Of a stretch of DNA of 64,000 nucleotides, positions 17,064-24,958 are shown one piece after another; position 1 is the first letter of the stretch, and each line of letters opens with the position of its first letter. Both the position numbers and the translations under genes were made by a program. Origin of the DNA: Acidobacteriota bacterium. GTDB taxonomy: Bacteria; Acidobacteriota; Thermoanaerobaculia; Multivoradales; JAHZIX01. Where the stretch lies: positions 1 through 64,000 of the forward strand of contig JAXHTF010000002.1 of assembly GCA_034211275.1 (NCBI GenBank). The letters are read 5' to 3'. The notes under the pieces were generated by a model. It did no database searches, had not been told where the DNA came from, and saw nothing but the letters and a program-made list of their open reading frames with translations.

Positions 17064-18425
17064 TTGGTGGTAGCGGTGAGCAACGAACCACGCAAACGAG
17101 AACCAGCGAAGCGAGGCAACCAGCCGAGGAAGCGGTGGACCGCTCATTTTGGCAGGGCCTTCACCTGGGTCTCCAACCTCACCGTTGCCTTCACGGCTCT
17201 GGGCACTCTCGCTAGCTTCAAGACCTGGGACCACTTCGCCGAATGGTTGGCCGAGCTGAGCCAGCGGCTGGGGGAGATCATCGAGCTCTTCGGCCGCGTG
17301 ATCCACGCCCTGCTCGTCCCGTGGGTATTTCTGCGCAACCTGATCTTCCGCTTCGTCCCGTTGGACATTCCCGACCACTGGGAGGACCCTGTCCTCCTCG
17401 GCCTGTTCATCATCTGGTTTCCGCTGAATCTAGCGTTTCTCTTCTGGGCCGGGTTTTCGAAGCAAATCAGCGCCACGGGGGCAGACCATCTCGAACAAGC
17501 GGTCATCGCCTCGGCCATGGAGCCGGGTCGCACGGCTCAGGCGAATCGCATTCACAAGTTGGTCGAGCAGTTGGGCCTGCAGGCCATTGCTCAGGGACCC
17601 ATCGCCGACTTGCTGCGCGCTCTGCGGGCGGACGAGTTCCCGGAAGATCTGCTGATGGAGCGGGCGAACCGGGCCTTGGCGGATGTGGTTGCCTGGCGCC
17701 GGCAGGTTGAGGAGAATTGGGTCGATACCCGGAAGAGCTGGAAGGCCGAGAGCCGCGGCCTGCTGATGCGAGCATTCCTCGCGGTCGTCCTGTTGCTCGC
17801 CCTGAGTCTCGACCAGGTGCTCAACGGCGGCGGTTTCGTGGCCTTCTCCATCCTCTGGCGCTCCGCCGTCGTCTTCGTGCTCTTCGGAGTCGGCGCGGCA
17901 GTCTTCGGTCTTCTCCTCCTCCCCCTTCTAGTCATCATCCTGCAACCCCTCAGCAAACTGATCGCCCGGCTTCCCGGAGTCGAAAGCTGGGCCCAGGAGC
18001 GTTTTCTGCCCTGGTACCTGCGTCAAATGCGCGGCCTGGTCACCGACCCGGAGCCCGACGAAGAGACAACCAGTCAGCAGCCAAGCAACGCGAACAATGA
18101 AGTGCCGGCGGTCCCCGAGGAGCCGCTCTTTACCGCCGGAACTTGCCGGCTGGCGGGAGCCGGTGGTGACGGTGTGGCCTACCTGAGATATTCGCAGGAC
18201 ATCCTTGGCCTGGCGCGCATCCAGCACGTGGAGCACGAGATGGATAGCGGCAAGTTCTTCGCAGTTCACGACGACGGCAACCGTCAGCTCCTAGCCCGAT
18301 GGAACATCCACCCCGACCGCCGCTCCGAGCTGCACCAGATGAACGAGATTCAGCTACAGCTGGTCCTGGAGGAGCGGGTGTTGGATTCGAGCCGCGTGCC
18401 GCTGCGGCACTTTTGGATGGGGTAA
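17064..18425 (+). CDS. Polytopic membrane protein of unknown function
   Basis: This product of about 453 residues has an Arg/Lys-rich N-terminus, hydrophobic segments near 33-50, 110-135, 235-250 and 260-300, and a soluble C-terminal domain (about 345-453) that is beta-rich and lacks known motifs. Several alternative starts lie close together (TTG 17064, GTG 17067, GTG 17076) and none has a strong ribosome-binding site, so the exact N-terminus is open. About 150 bases separate it from the preceding gene, so it is probably transcribed on its own. The family is not recognised. Confidence 0.6.
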   Translation: MVVAVSNEPRKREPAKRGNQPRKRWTAHFGRAFTWVSNLTVAFTALGTLASFKTWDHFAEWLAELSQRLGEIIELFGRVIHALLVPWVFLRNLIFRFVPLDIPDHWEDPVLLGLFIIWFPLNLAFLFWAGFSKQISATGADHLEQAVIASAMEPGRTAQANRIHKLVEQLGLQAIAQGPIADLLRALRADEFPEDLLMERANRALADVVAWRRQVEENWVDTRKSWKAESRGLLMRAFLAVVLLLALSLDQVLNGGGFVAFSILWRSAVVFVLFGVGAAVFGLLLLPLLVIILQPLSKLIARLPGVESWAQERFLPWYLRQMRGLVTDPEPDEETTSQQPSNANNEVPAVPEEPLFTAGTCRLAGAGGDGVAYLRYSQDILGLARIQHVEHEMDSGKFFAVHDDGNRQLLARWNIHPDRRSELHQMNEIQLQLVLEERVLDSSRVPLRHFWMG

Positions 18426-18564
18426 AGAGGATTACGCTGCCGAGGGAAAGCTCTGCAGGCTCGTCGATGGTAATGAGGCCGGCTGTTGCGGGCTTTGCGT
18501 GTTGGTGGGCTTGATCAACGAGGGACACCAGAAGTCTTCACTAGCGATCGTCCTTGTTGGCCGT

Positions 18565-18580
18565 GCTAGCGCTTGCTAGC
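18565..18580. promoter_or_regulatory. Palindromic operator candidate of the FitAB/VapBC pair
   Basis: GCTAGC occurs twice, separated by GCTT (18565-18570 and 18575-18580), giving both a direct and an inverted repeat, 23 bases before the antitoxin start. A related CTAGC occurs just upstream at 18541. Ribbon-helix-helix antitoxins of this class bind such palindromes and repress their own operon; the link is inference from position. Confidence 0.55.
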
Positions 18581-18602
18581 ATAGGGGGTGGAGGGAGCAC
18601 GA

Positions 18603-18836
18603 ATGGCTAGCCTAAGTGTGCGAAAACTAGAAGATGAGGTTTACGAGAGACTTCGAGTCCGCGCAGCGGAACATGGGATCTCTATGGAGGAGGAAGCTCG
18701 CCGTATTCTGAGGCGTGCCGTGGCAGCCCCTGAGCGTCTGGGATCCTTGGCCGTCGAGTGCTTCGGTGCCGATCATGGCATTGATCTCGAACTGCCACCG
18801 CGAGCACCTCATGACCCACTAAGCCTCGACGATTGA
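18603..18836 (+). CDS. FitA-like ribbon-helix-helix antitoxin
   Basis: This is a 77-residue protein. The start at 18603 is supported by GGAGG about 7 bases upstream. The N-terminal part ASLSVRKLEDEVYERLRVRA, followed by HGISMEEEARRIL, is the ribbon-helix-helix DNA-binding fold of the FitA/VapB family. The C-terminal tail, rich in Pro and Asp, would wrap the toxin. Its stop codon overlaps the toxin start (TTGA, 18833-18836), the usual arrangement that couples antitoxin and toxin translation. It should neutralise the downstream PIN toxin and repress the operon through the GCTAGC palindrome. Confidence 0.85.
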   Translation: MASLSVRKLEDEVYERLRVRAAEHGISMEEEARRILRRAVAAPERLGSLAVECFGADHGIDLELPPRAPHDPLSLDD

Positions 18837-19267
18837 TTCTCCTCGATACAAATGTTGTCTCCGCGGTAATGAAGCTCGCGGCCAACCCTCGGGTCGTATC
18901 CTGGCTTGATCAGCAGCCTACAGACACTCTCTTTCTGTCTACCATCACGATCGCCGAGATCGAATTTGGCCTGCACAATCTTCCAGGAGGCCGTCGGCGC
19001 CGCAGCCTCGCGGAGCGTTTCGAGTTCTTCCTAGAGCGAGGTTTTGATCGCCGAGTTCTCCCCTTTGATCTTCCGGCCTCTCGCCTCTACGGCAAACTGA
19101 TGGCACATCGGCGAAGCCTTGGTCGGCCTTTGTCAGTCCTCGATGGCCAAATCGCTGCAATTGCTCGTCAGCATCGGTTGGCTGTGGCAACCCGCAACGT
19201 GAGGGACTTCGAGGAGTGCGGGGTGGCAGTGGTTGATCCCTTCTCGGTTGATCCTGGGGGCGAGTAG
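18833..19267 (+). CDS. VapC/FitB-type PIN-domain toxin
   Basis: This 144-residue PIN ribonuclease starts at a TTG overlapping the antitoxin stop. The acidic metal-binding residues are in place: Asp5 in ILLDTNVVS, Glu in TIAEIEFG (about 43), Asp in SVLDGQIAA (about 103), and an Asp in NVRDFEE (about 122). VapC toxins cut specific tRNA or rRNA sites; the target here cannot be inferred. The length is normal and the active site is intact, so the toxin should be functional. Confidence 0.88.
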   Translation: MILLDTNVVSAVMKLAANPRVVSWLDQQPTDTLFLSTITIAEIEFGLHNLPGGRRRRSLAERFEFFLERGFDRRVLPFDLPASRLYGKLMAHRRSLGRPLSVLDGQIAAIARQHRLAVATRNVRDFEECGVAVVDPFSVDPGGE

Positions 19268-19417
19268 TCGCCGACTTGGTTGCATGTCGGCCAGCCCGAA
19301 GCGAAGGGCCGATTCGCAGACACCACAGCACCTGCAGGTGACGATAAGCAGAGACTACTTGGTGGTCGTTTGACGCGTGACACTCGAATCACAAGCAATC
19401 CACGAGGAGCCCCGCCC

Positions 19418-19924
19418 ATGTTCGACCTCCCCACCTTCCTCGCCTACCTCGACCGAGTCCACGCCCGCACGCGCCGGGTCGCTGTGCTCGTGCCCGAGAA
19501 TGACCTGGAGTGGGCGCCGGCGCCGGGGCGGTTTAGTTTTGGGGATTTGTTGCGGCATCTGGCGGGGATCGAGCGGTGGATGTATGCGGAGACGGTGCAT
19601 GGGCGGCCGAGCCGGTATGCGGGGCATGACCGGGCGCTGGCGGAGGGGTGGGAGGCGGTGCTGGCGTATTACGACCGGCTCCATGCCGAGTCGCGGGAGC
19701 TCTTCGCGGCGCTGGCGCCGGGGCGGCTAGAGGAGAAGTGCGTGACGCCGGCGGGGACGCCCATCACGGTGTGGAAATGGCTACGGGCGCACCTAGAGCA
19801 CGAGGCCCATCACCGCGGGCAGCTCTATTTGATGCTGGGGATGCGTGGGGTCGAGGTGCCGCAGCTCTACGGGCTCACCGCGGAGGAAGTGGCGGCGCGG
19901 TCTGGCGCGGAAGGCGAGTCGTAG
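19418..19924 (+). CDS. DinB family metalloprotein
   Basis: This 168-residue four-helix protein starts at 19418 (AGGAG 8 bases upstream). The metal-binding histidines of the DinB/YfiT fold are present: His47 in LLRHLAG and His128/His132 in EHEAHHRGQ. Members act as thiol transferases (bacillithiol and mycothiol S-transferases) or are of unknown function. The substrate is not known here. It ends 8 bases before the stop of the convergent ArsM gene. Confidence 0.8.
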   Translation: MFDLPTFLAYLDRVHARTRRVAVLVPENDLEWAPAPGRFSFGDLLRHLAGIERWMYAETVHGRPSRYAGHDRALAEGWEAVLAYYDRLHAESRELFAALAPGRLEEKCVTPAGTPITVWKWLRAHLEHEAHHRGQLYLMLGMRGVEVPQLYGLTAEEVAARSGAEGES

Positions 19925-19932
19925 GAGCGGCC

Positions 19933-20991
19933 CTAGCAGCAGCTCCCAGAGCCGTCCCCACCCCCCGCATCCGCCGGGGCGCAATCGAAGAGCCCGTGAT
20001 GGACGCTGCGGTCGCCGAGGACCTGGAAGTGGTCGCCGTACCAGGTCTCCTCGACCATGGCGGCGCTGTTGCCGCACACCAGCATGGGCTTGCCGGTGGT
20101 AAAGAGGTGATGGTCGTCGAGCTCGAAGGCGTGGGGGGCTTCGGGGATGGTGCCGCGGTAGATGGCCACCTGGCCGTAGTCTTCGCACAGGTCTTCCAAG
20201 CTGGCGAGCTTGAACACCCGGTAGGTGATGGACTCGAAGCGGATATTGCCCACGGCGCGGGCGATGCCCGGATCCTCGATCTCGATGGGGCTGCGACGGA
20301 CCACCCGCAAGTCGAGGACGCCGAGGTCCCGCAGCAGCCGGCGGAAGTCCTCGACGTAGAGGGCGCCGCCCAGGCATTCGCCGTAGATCACCGGGTCGGC
20401 GGCGACCTCCGGCGGTACTCGGCGGTCGGTGAAGACGTCGGAGAAGTAGAGCTCGCCGCCGGGCTTGAGGACCCGCAGGATCTCGGAGAAGACCCGCCGC
20501 TTGTCCGGCGATAGGTTGATCACGCAGTTGGAGATCACCAGGTCCATGGAGTCGTCCTCGATGCCGGCGGCCGCCAGGTCCTCGATGTAGCCCTGGCGGA
20601 ACTCGACGTTGGAGCGCTGGAAGCCGAAACGCCGCATCTGGGAATCCACGTGGCGGCGGGCCACCTCCAGCTGCTCGTCGGTCATGTCCAGCCCCAAGAC
20701 GAAACCCTCTGGTCCCACCAGCTTGGACGCCAGGTAGGCGTCCCGGCCGGTGCCGCAGCCGAGGTCGAGCACGCGGCGGCCTTCGAGAGCCACCGGGATC
20801 GGCGAGCCGCAGCCATAGAAGCGGCTCAAGACTTCGTCGTCGATCTCTCCCAGGACTTCTTTCTGGTACCCGGGCAACGCGTCCGTGGTGCAGCAGGCGG
20901 TGGTCTTGAGGTCGCTGGTCTTGCTCAGCACCTTGCCGTAGTACTGCTTGACCTGCTCGAGGGTGACGTCGTCGGTGAGGGTCGGTTCCAT
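19933..20991 (-). CDS. arsM: Arsenite S-adenosylmethionine methyltransferase (ArsM type)
   Basis: This 352-residue protein methylates As(III) using S-adenosylmethionine. The SAM-binding motif I is VLDLGCGTGRD (about 74-84). The four cysteines that bind and cycle arsenic in studied ArsM enzymes are all present with matching spacing: Cys33 or Cys34 (ACCTTD), Cys61 (YGCGSP), Cys156 (SNCVIN) and Cys206 (GECLGG); the 28 and 50 residue gaps match the algal enzyme (44/72, 174/224). The C-terminal region FTTGKPMLVCGN and the Cys-rich tail ending GSCC also fit the bacterial arsM group. The start at 20991 has AAGGACG upstream. No ArsR repressor or other ars gene is adjacent. Confidence 0.85.
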   Translation of the reverse strand: MEPTLTDDVTLEQVKQYYGKVLSKTSDLKTTACCTTDALPGYQKEVLGEIDDEVLSRFYGCGSPIPVALEGRRVLDLGCGTGRDAYLASKLVGPEGFVLGLDMTDEQLEVARRHVDSQMRRFGFQRSNVEFRQGYIEDLAAAGIEDDSMDLVISNCVINLSPDKRRVFSEILRVLKPGGELYFSDVFTDRRVPPEVAADPVIYGECLGGALYVEDFRRLLRDLGVLDLRVVRRSPIEIEDPGIARAVGNIRFESITYRVFKLASLEDLCEDYGQVAIYRGTIPEAPHAFELDDHHLFTTGKPMLVCGNSAAMVEETWYGDHFQVLGDRSVHHGLFDCAPADAGGGDGSGSCC

Positions 20992-21200
20992 GGCGTCCTT
21001 CGTCGGGGCGTGGATGGGCTGTGCCGGCGGTGGCGCCTCTTCGGGATGGAGCCCTTGAGGATGGGTGCACCGGCGCAGAAATCGAAACGCCGGCACCGCC
21101 CCCGGGGCCTCAGCCGCGGGAGGCGGGAGCCGGCTCAGACACTATAAGGATCTTCGCAGCCCGACGGAAGTCGGATTGGTTCTTGGCGTCGGAGGCCGCT

Positions 21201-21758
21201 TCAGGGCCAGAGCCAGCCGAAGGCGCCGGCGGTAAGCAGGGCGTAGACCAGACCGTCGACGGCGTCCTTGATCGTCCGCTTCCAGCCGCGCCCCATCCAG
21301 ATGGAGTCGGCAAAGTGGGAGCAGGCGTAGGCCAAGAAGGCGATGGTACCGGAGACCCGGAATACTTCGAGATACGACGTCCCCGCCGGCAGCACTCGCC
21401 CGGTCAGATAAGCGACGAAGACCGAGACCACCAGCGAATAGATGAACCAAGAGACGAGCTGTTTGCCCATATTCGGCGGACCGGGTGGGCGCAGGGTCAC
21501 GATGCCGCAGGGGCCTTCTTTGACCTTGGCGAGCCACTCCTCGCTCTTCCAATCCTCCGCCGTGGCGGCGTAAGGAACGGTGTACTCGCCCGGGGACGCG
21601 CCCTTGAGGCCGGCCCGTGCCGCCTCTTCGTCGGGGAGCTTGGCAAAGTCCGAGCGGTGGTGGGGTAGCACCATCCAGGCGAGGGCGCTGGCGATGAAGA
21701 CCAGCACCGCCGAGAGCAGAATGGGCAGCCACAATGAGGTGATCAGAACCGGTTCCAT
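21201..21758 (-). CDS. Membrane protein of unknown function
   Basis: This is a 185-residue product. The start at 21758 is supported by GGAGGAG about 7 bases upstream. Hydrophobic helices lie at about 5-28, 105-125, 133-150 and 165-183, with a soluble loop of about 70 residues after the first helix containing a Trp- and Pro-rich stretch. No family is recognised. It sits about 200 bases upstream of the arsM gene on the same strand, so co-transcription is possible. It is divergent from the SEC-C gene. Confidence 0.6.
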   Translation of the reverse strand: MEPVLITSLWLPILLSAVLVFIASALAWMVLPHHRSDFAKLPDEEAARAGLKGASPGEYTVPYAATAEDWKSEEWLAKVKEGPCGIVTLRPPGPPNMGKQLVSWFIYSLVVSVFVAYLTGRVLPAGTSYLEVFRVSGTIAFLAYACSHFADSIWMGRGWKRTIKDAVDGLVYALLTAGAFGWLWP

Positions 21759-21906
21759 AAACTCTCCTCCGGGTCTGGGCCCCCTCCGAGCAAAGCCCAC
21801 GGGGGCGTGGGTTGAATTCGGATCGTTGTAGCGCAGTCTATCAACACTGCTAAGATGCTGGTGCGCGTTCGCGCCACCACCCTTCCCTACCCCTAGGAGC
21901 CTCACC

Positions 21907-22629
21907 ATGCCCCATGTCGAACTCGATGATCCGTGTCCCTGTGGCAGCGGAGAGACGTTTCAGGACTGCTGCTTGAAAGCGCGGGAGGAAGGCGCCGAAG
22001 GAGCGGTGGCGGCGGCGGTGGACTGGCTCCTCAGCCACCATGAAGAAGCCTGCGACGAGACCCTCAACGAAGACTTCCTGGGTGGCCTGGAGGACGAGCA
22101 CTATGAGCGCCTGGAGGAGCTGCCGGAGGAGCTCGCCGAGCTGATGACCGCCAATGCCTTCGAGTGGCTGCTGGCGGAGGGGGAGATCGAGATCGACGGC
22201 GAGCCCCGCCGGGCCATGGAGCTGGTGCTGGGCCCTGGAGGGCCGGAGCTGGAAGAGGCTCAGCGCGCCTATCTCGAAGCTCTCGGTCAGCGCGGCCTCG
22301 GGCTCTACGAGGTCGAGGAGGCGGTGCCGGGAGAAGGCCTGTGGCTGGAGGACGCCCTGGGCCGGGATCAGCCGAGCCGTATCTGGGTTGCCGAGCGCAT
22401 GGCCTCGGCCTCCTTGGAACCGGGCAACATCCTCGCTACCCGCCTGCTCCCCGGCGACCCCTGGGAGAGCAGCGGCGCCCTCTATCCCTTCCCCGAGGAG
22501 CTCTACTCGCCCCTGATCCAAGAGCTCCAGGACCAGCTCGCCGGCGCCGAGACCCCCGAGCAGGAACGCGAGGCCATCGGCGTCATCCTGGTGGACAGCT
22601 GGCTGGAGTTGATCACCGCGGCGGAGTAG
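21907..22629 (+). CDS. SEC-C motif protein
   Basis: This is a 240-residue acidic protein with an N-terminal SEC-C zinc motif (CPCGSGETFQDCC, about 10-22), as found at the end of SecA and in YecA-type proteins. The remainder is Glu/Leu-rich and helical with no catalytic signature. SEC-C modules bind zinc and often mediate contact with ribosomes or SecB; the role here is unknown. A GGAGCC element precedes the ATG. Confidence 0.75.
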   Translation: MPHVELDDPCPCGSGETFQDCCLKAREEGAEGAVAAAVDWLLSHHEEACDETLNEDFLGGLEDEHYERLEELPEELAELMTANAFEWLLAEGEIEIDGEPRRAMELVLGPGGPELEEAQRAYLEALGQRGLGLYEVEEAVPGEGLWLEDALGRDQPSRIWVAERMASASLEPGNILATRLLPGDPWESSGALYPFPEELYSPLIQELQDQLAGAETPEQEREAIGVILVDSWLELITAAE

Positions 22630-22650
22630 GGTCTCGTGGCCGAGAACGCC

Positions 22651-22695
22651 TTAAGAGCTTCTTAATCGGCCTTGCTCAGCGGGCCATCGGCCCGC
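22651..22695. promoter_or_regulatory. TTAAG/CTTAA inverted repeat and GC hairpin upstream of winged-helix regulator gene
   Basis: TTAAG-AGCTT-CTTAA (22651-22665) is a perfect inverted repeat, followed by a hairpin GCGGGCC-ATC-GGCCCGC (22679-22695) with no T-tract. The hairpin may end the SEC-C transcript. The AT-rich repeat lies about 90 bases before the regulator start and could be its operator; a related CTTCTTAGCTCTCCTTAA occurs at about 24801-24818 before the next gene. Confidence 0.4.
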
Positions 22696-22755
22696 CGTCT
22701 CGAACCAAGCCCCCGGCGGTGGCGTATCCTCCTGGAGAGGAGGTGAGGCAGGAGC

Positions 22756-24780
22756 ATGGGGCAGCAGTTTTCAGAACCCTCACAGAGGCTGGACTCCGTT
22801 GAGCGGCCGGTGCACCGGCTACGCTTCGGGGATTTCGTGGTGGATCTGGAGATGCGCCGGCTGCTTCGGGAGGGCCGGCCGCTGGCGGTTCAGGAGAAGC
22901 CGCTTCTGCTGCTGGAGACTCTGCTCCGCCAGCCGGGGCGGGTGGTGTCGCGGGCGGAGCTGCGGCGGGCCCTGTGGCCGGATGCCGAGTTCCTCGACTT
23001 CGAAAACAACATCAACGTCGCCGTGGGCAAGCTGCGGGAGGTGCTGGGAGAGTCGGCGGCGGAGCCCCGTTGGATCCACACCGTCCCCCGCCGGGGCTAC
23101 CGATTCGTCGGCAGCGTGGAGGCCGTAGCGGCGGAGGACCCTGGGAGCGCGGTGGCGCAGCCGGCGTCCGGTGCCCGCAGGCTCGTCTACGGTGGGCTGG
23201 TGGGGCTGGCGACGCTCGGGGTGCTGGCGATTCTGTGGCTGGGGTCTTCGGACCGCAGCGCCGATCTTCGGGATGCCGGCTCCGCAGAAGCTCCGCGTTC
23301 GGCAGCCGGCTTGCCGGCAGCGGAGGTCGTGCGCCTGCGGCTGGCGCCGGTGGAGGCCGACGGGCCGGAGCTCGAAGCCTCGGCCCAGCGGCTGGCGGCG
23401 CAGCTGGCGAATCGTCTGCCGGTCCTGCGGCCAGAGCAGTTGGTGGTGACCACGGGAGAAGGCGCCGAGGGAAGTGCCGGGGCGGACTATGAGCTCCGCT
23501 CTCGTCTGACCGCTCCCGCCACGGCACTCGGCTCCCGGGCTCGGCCTCTGCTCTCCGCCGAGCTGGTGAATCTTTCCACCGGCGAGGTGGAGTGGAGTTT
23601 CGCCCGGCCGCCGGAGCCCCACGAGACGCTGGTGCGGGGAATCCTCCGGCGCCTGCCCTTCGTCCTTCTGCCGCCAGGAGAAAGCTCCCTCGCCGTCGCT
23701 CGGGACGCCGCCTTCGAGCCGATGATCCTTCCGCCGCCGTCAGAGCGCCTGCGCCGGCTCGAGGAGCGCTGGGCGACAGCAAGCATGACGCCCCGGGAGA
23801 AGGCGGAGCTGGCGTTGCTGTTGCTGGATGAGCGGGGCGCCGCCGGGGCGACGGAGCCGGGTGCTCCGGGATTGGGTGCTCCGGGATTGGGTGCTCCAGG
23901 ATCAGGGGCTCCGGGTTCGAGGGCCCTGGCCCTGGCGCGGAATGCCCTGGCGGCGGCCCCCGACTCGCCGGATCTGTTGGCGGCGGCGGCGCAGGTGGAG
24001 CTCTTCGTGCTGCGCGACTATGGGCGCTCGCGGCAGCTGGCCGCCCGGGCCTTGCGGTTGGAGCCGGGCCACAAATTGGCCCTCGAAACCCTCGCTTCCA
24101 TCATCGTGGTGGGGAACCCAACCTCGGAGGGCCGATCCTTGCGAGAGGTTGCGGGGTCGGAAGACCGCGTGCGGCCGAATGGTGCTGCCGTGCTCACCCT
24201 TCGGCAGCTGGGCGGGCTCATCGCCTCCCGTGCCGGCAGTCCCCCCGAGCCCTTGACGCCAGAGCAAAGCCTCCGCGTGGGTCGCCTGTGGCTCCTGGCC
24301 GGCCTGCCCCATGAGGCCCAGGAGGCCTGCAAGGCTGCTCGTCGGGAGGAAAGTCAAGCACCGGACGTCTGGTACTGCCTGGAGCTGGCCCATGCGTTGC
24401 TCGGTAACGAGGAATTGGAGATGGTGGCGGCGGCGTTGAGCCTGTCTCCGGGAGCGTCCAAGATTCTCGAGCAGCGGGAGCCGGTGGAGGGCGAGACCGA
24501 GACGGAGGCCCTGCGCTACTTGCGCTTGCTCCGCCTTTCCTCGTCCCAGCACGGTACCCCCTTCGGCCCGGCGTACCCTTGGCGGCTGGCTTACGACGCC
24601 GCCGAGCTCGGCGAGCCGGAGCTGGCCCTGGCGTGGCTCGAACGGGGATTGAGCGAAGGGCTGCCGCAAATGCTCTTCGTCGGCGTCGACCCCGCCTTCC
24701 GCAAGCTGCACGGCGATCCGCGCTTCGCCGAGTTGGTGGCCCGCGCCGAGGCGCCCCGGCCGCAGGTGCCCCCACAGTAG
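22756..24780 (+). CDS. Membrane-anchored OmpR/CadC-type winged-helix regulator with TPR-like C-terminus
   Basis: This 674-residue protein has an N-terminal winged-helix DNA-binding domain (about 18-115, with VVSRAELRRALWP and VGKLREVLG, ending HTVPRRGYRF), one transmembrane helix (about 141-160) and a large C-terminal domain with helical repeat character (AAQVELFVLRDY..., about 410-660). The layout is that of CadC/ToxR-like one-component regulators that bind DNA while tethered to the membrane. A low-complexity Gly-Ala-Pro segment near residues 368-390 is encoded by four 15-base repeats. Its target may be itself and the adjacent ankyrin gene. Confidence 0.85.
   Translation: MGQQFSEPSQRLDSVERPVHRLRFGDFVVDLEMRRLLREGRPLAVQEKPLLLLETLLRQPGRVVSRAELRRALWPDAEFLDFENNINVAVGKLREVLGESAAEPRWIHTVPRRGYRFVGSVEAVAAEDPGSAVAQPASGARRLVYGGLVGLATLGVLAILWLGSSDRSADLRDAGSAEAPRSAAGLPAAEVVRLRLAPVEADGPELEASAQRLAAQLANRLPVLRPEQLVVTTGEGAEGSAGADYELRSRLTAPATALGSRARPLLSAELVNLSTGEVEWSFARPPEPHETLVRGILRRLPFVLLPPGESSLAVARDAAFEPMILPPPSERLRRLEERWATASMTPREKAELALLLLDERGAAGATEPGAPGLGAPGLGAPGSGAPGSRALALARNALAAAPDSPDLLAAAAQVELFVLRDYGRSRQLAARALRLEPGHKLALETLASIIVVGNPTSEGRSLREVAGSEDRVRPNGAAVLTLRQLGGLIASRAGSPPEPLTPEQSLRVGRLWLLAGLPHEAQEACKAARREESQAPDVWYCLELAHALLGNEELEMVAAALSLSPGASKILEQREPVEGETETEALRYLRLLRLSSSQHGTPFGPAYPWRLAYDAAELGEPELALAWLERGLSEGLPQMLFVGVDPAFRKLHGDPRFAELVARAEAPRPQVPPQ
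23860..23919 (+). repeat. Four tandem 15-base repeats inside the regulator gene
   Basis: Units of the form GGTGCTCCGGGATTG start at 23860, 23875, 23890 and 23905; the first two are identical and the last two degenerate. They encode a Gly-Ala-Pro-Gly linker between the N-terminal and TPR-like parts of the regulator. The length is a multiple of three, so copy-number change would keep the frame. Confidence 0.85.
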
Positions 24781-24958
24781 GGACCGCCGCCTCGAAGCCG
24801 CTTCTTAGCTCTCCTTAACCATCGCCCAACCGGACTGCCGGTAGCTCCAAAGCGCCCTATCCTCGGTGAGGCTGAAGCCGGCACTCGCGAGGCCCGTATT
24901 CGCGAGGCTGGTGCTGCCGAAGCTGGCCCCTGCAAGCGCTGAGAAAGGAGCTTTGCCC

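Noticed and set aside
23860-23919. Possible CRISPR-like repeats
   Set aside because: In-frame 15-base coding repeats with no spacers.
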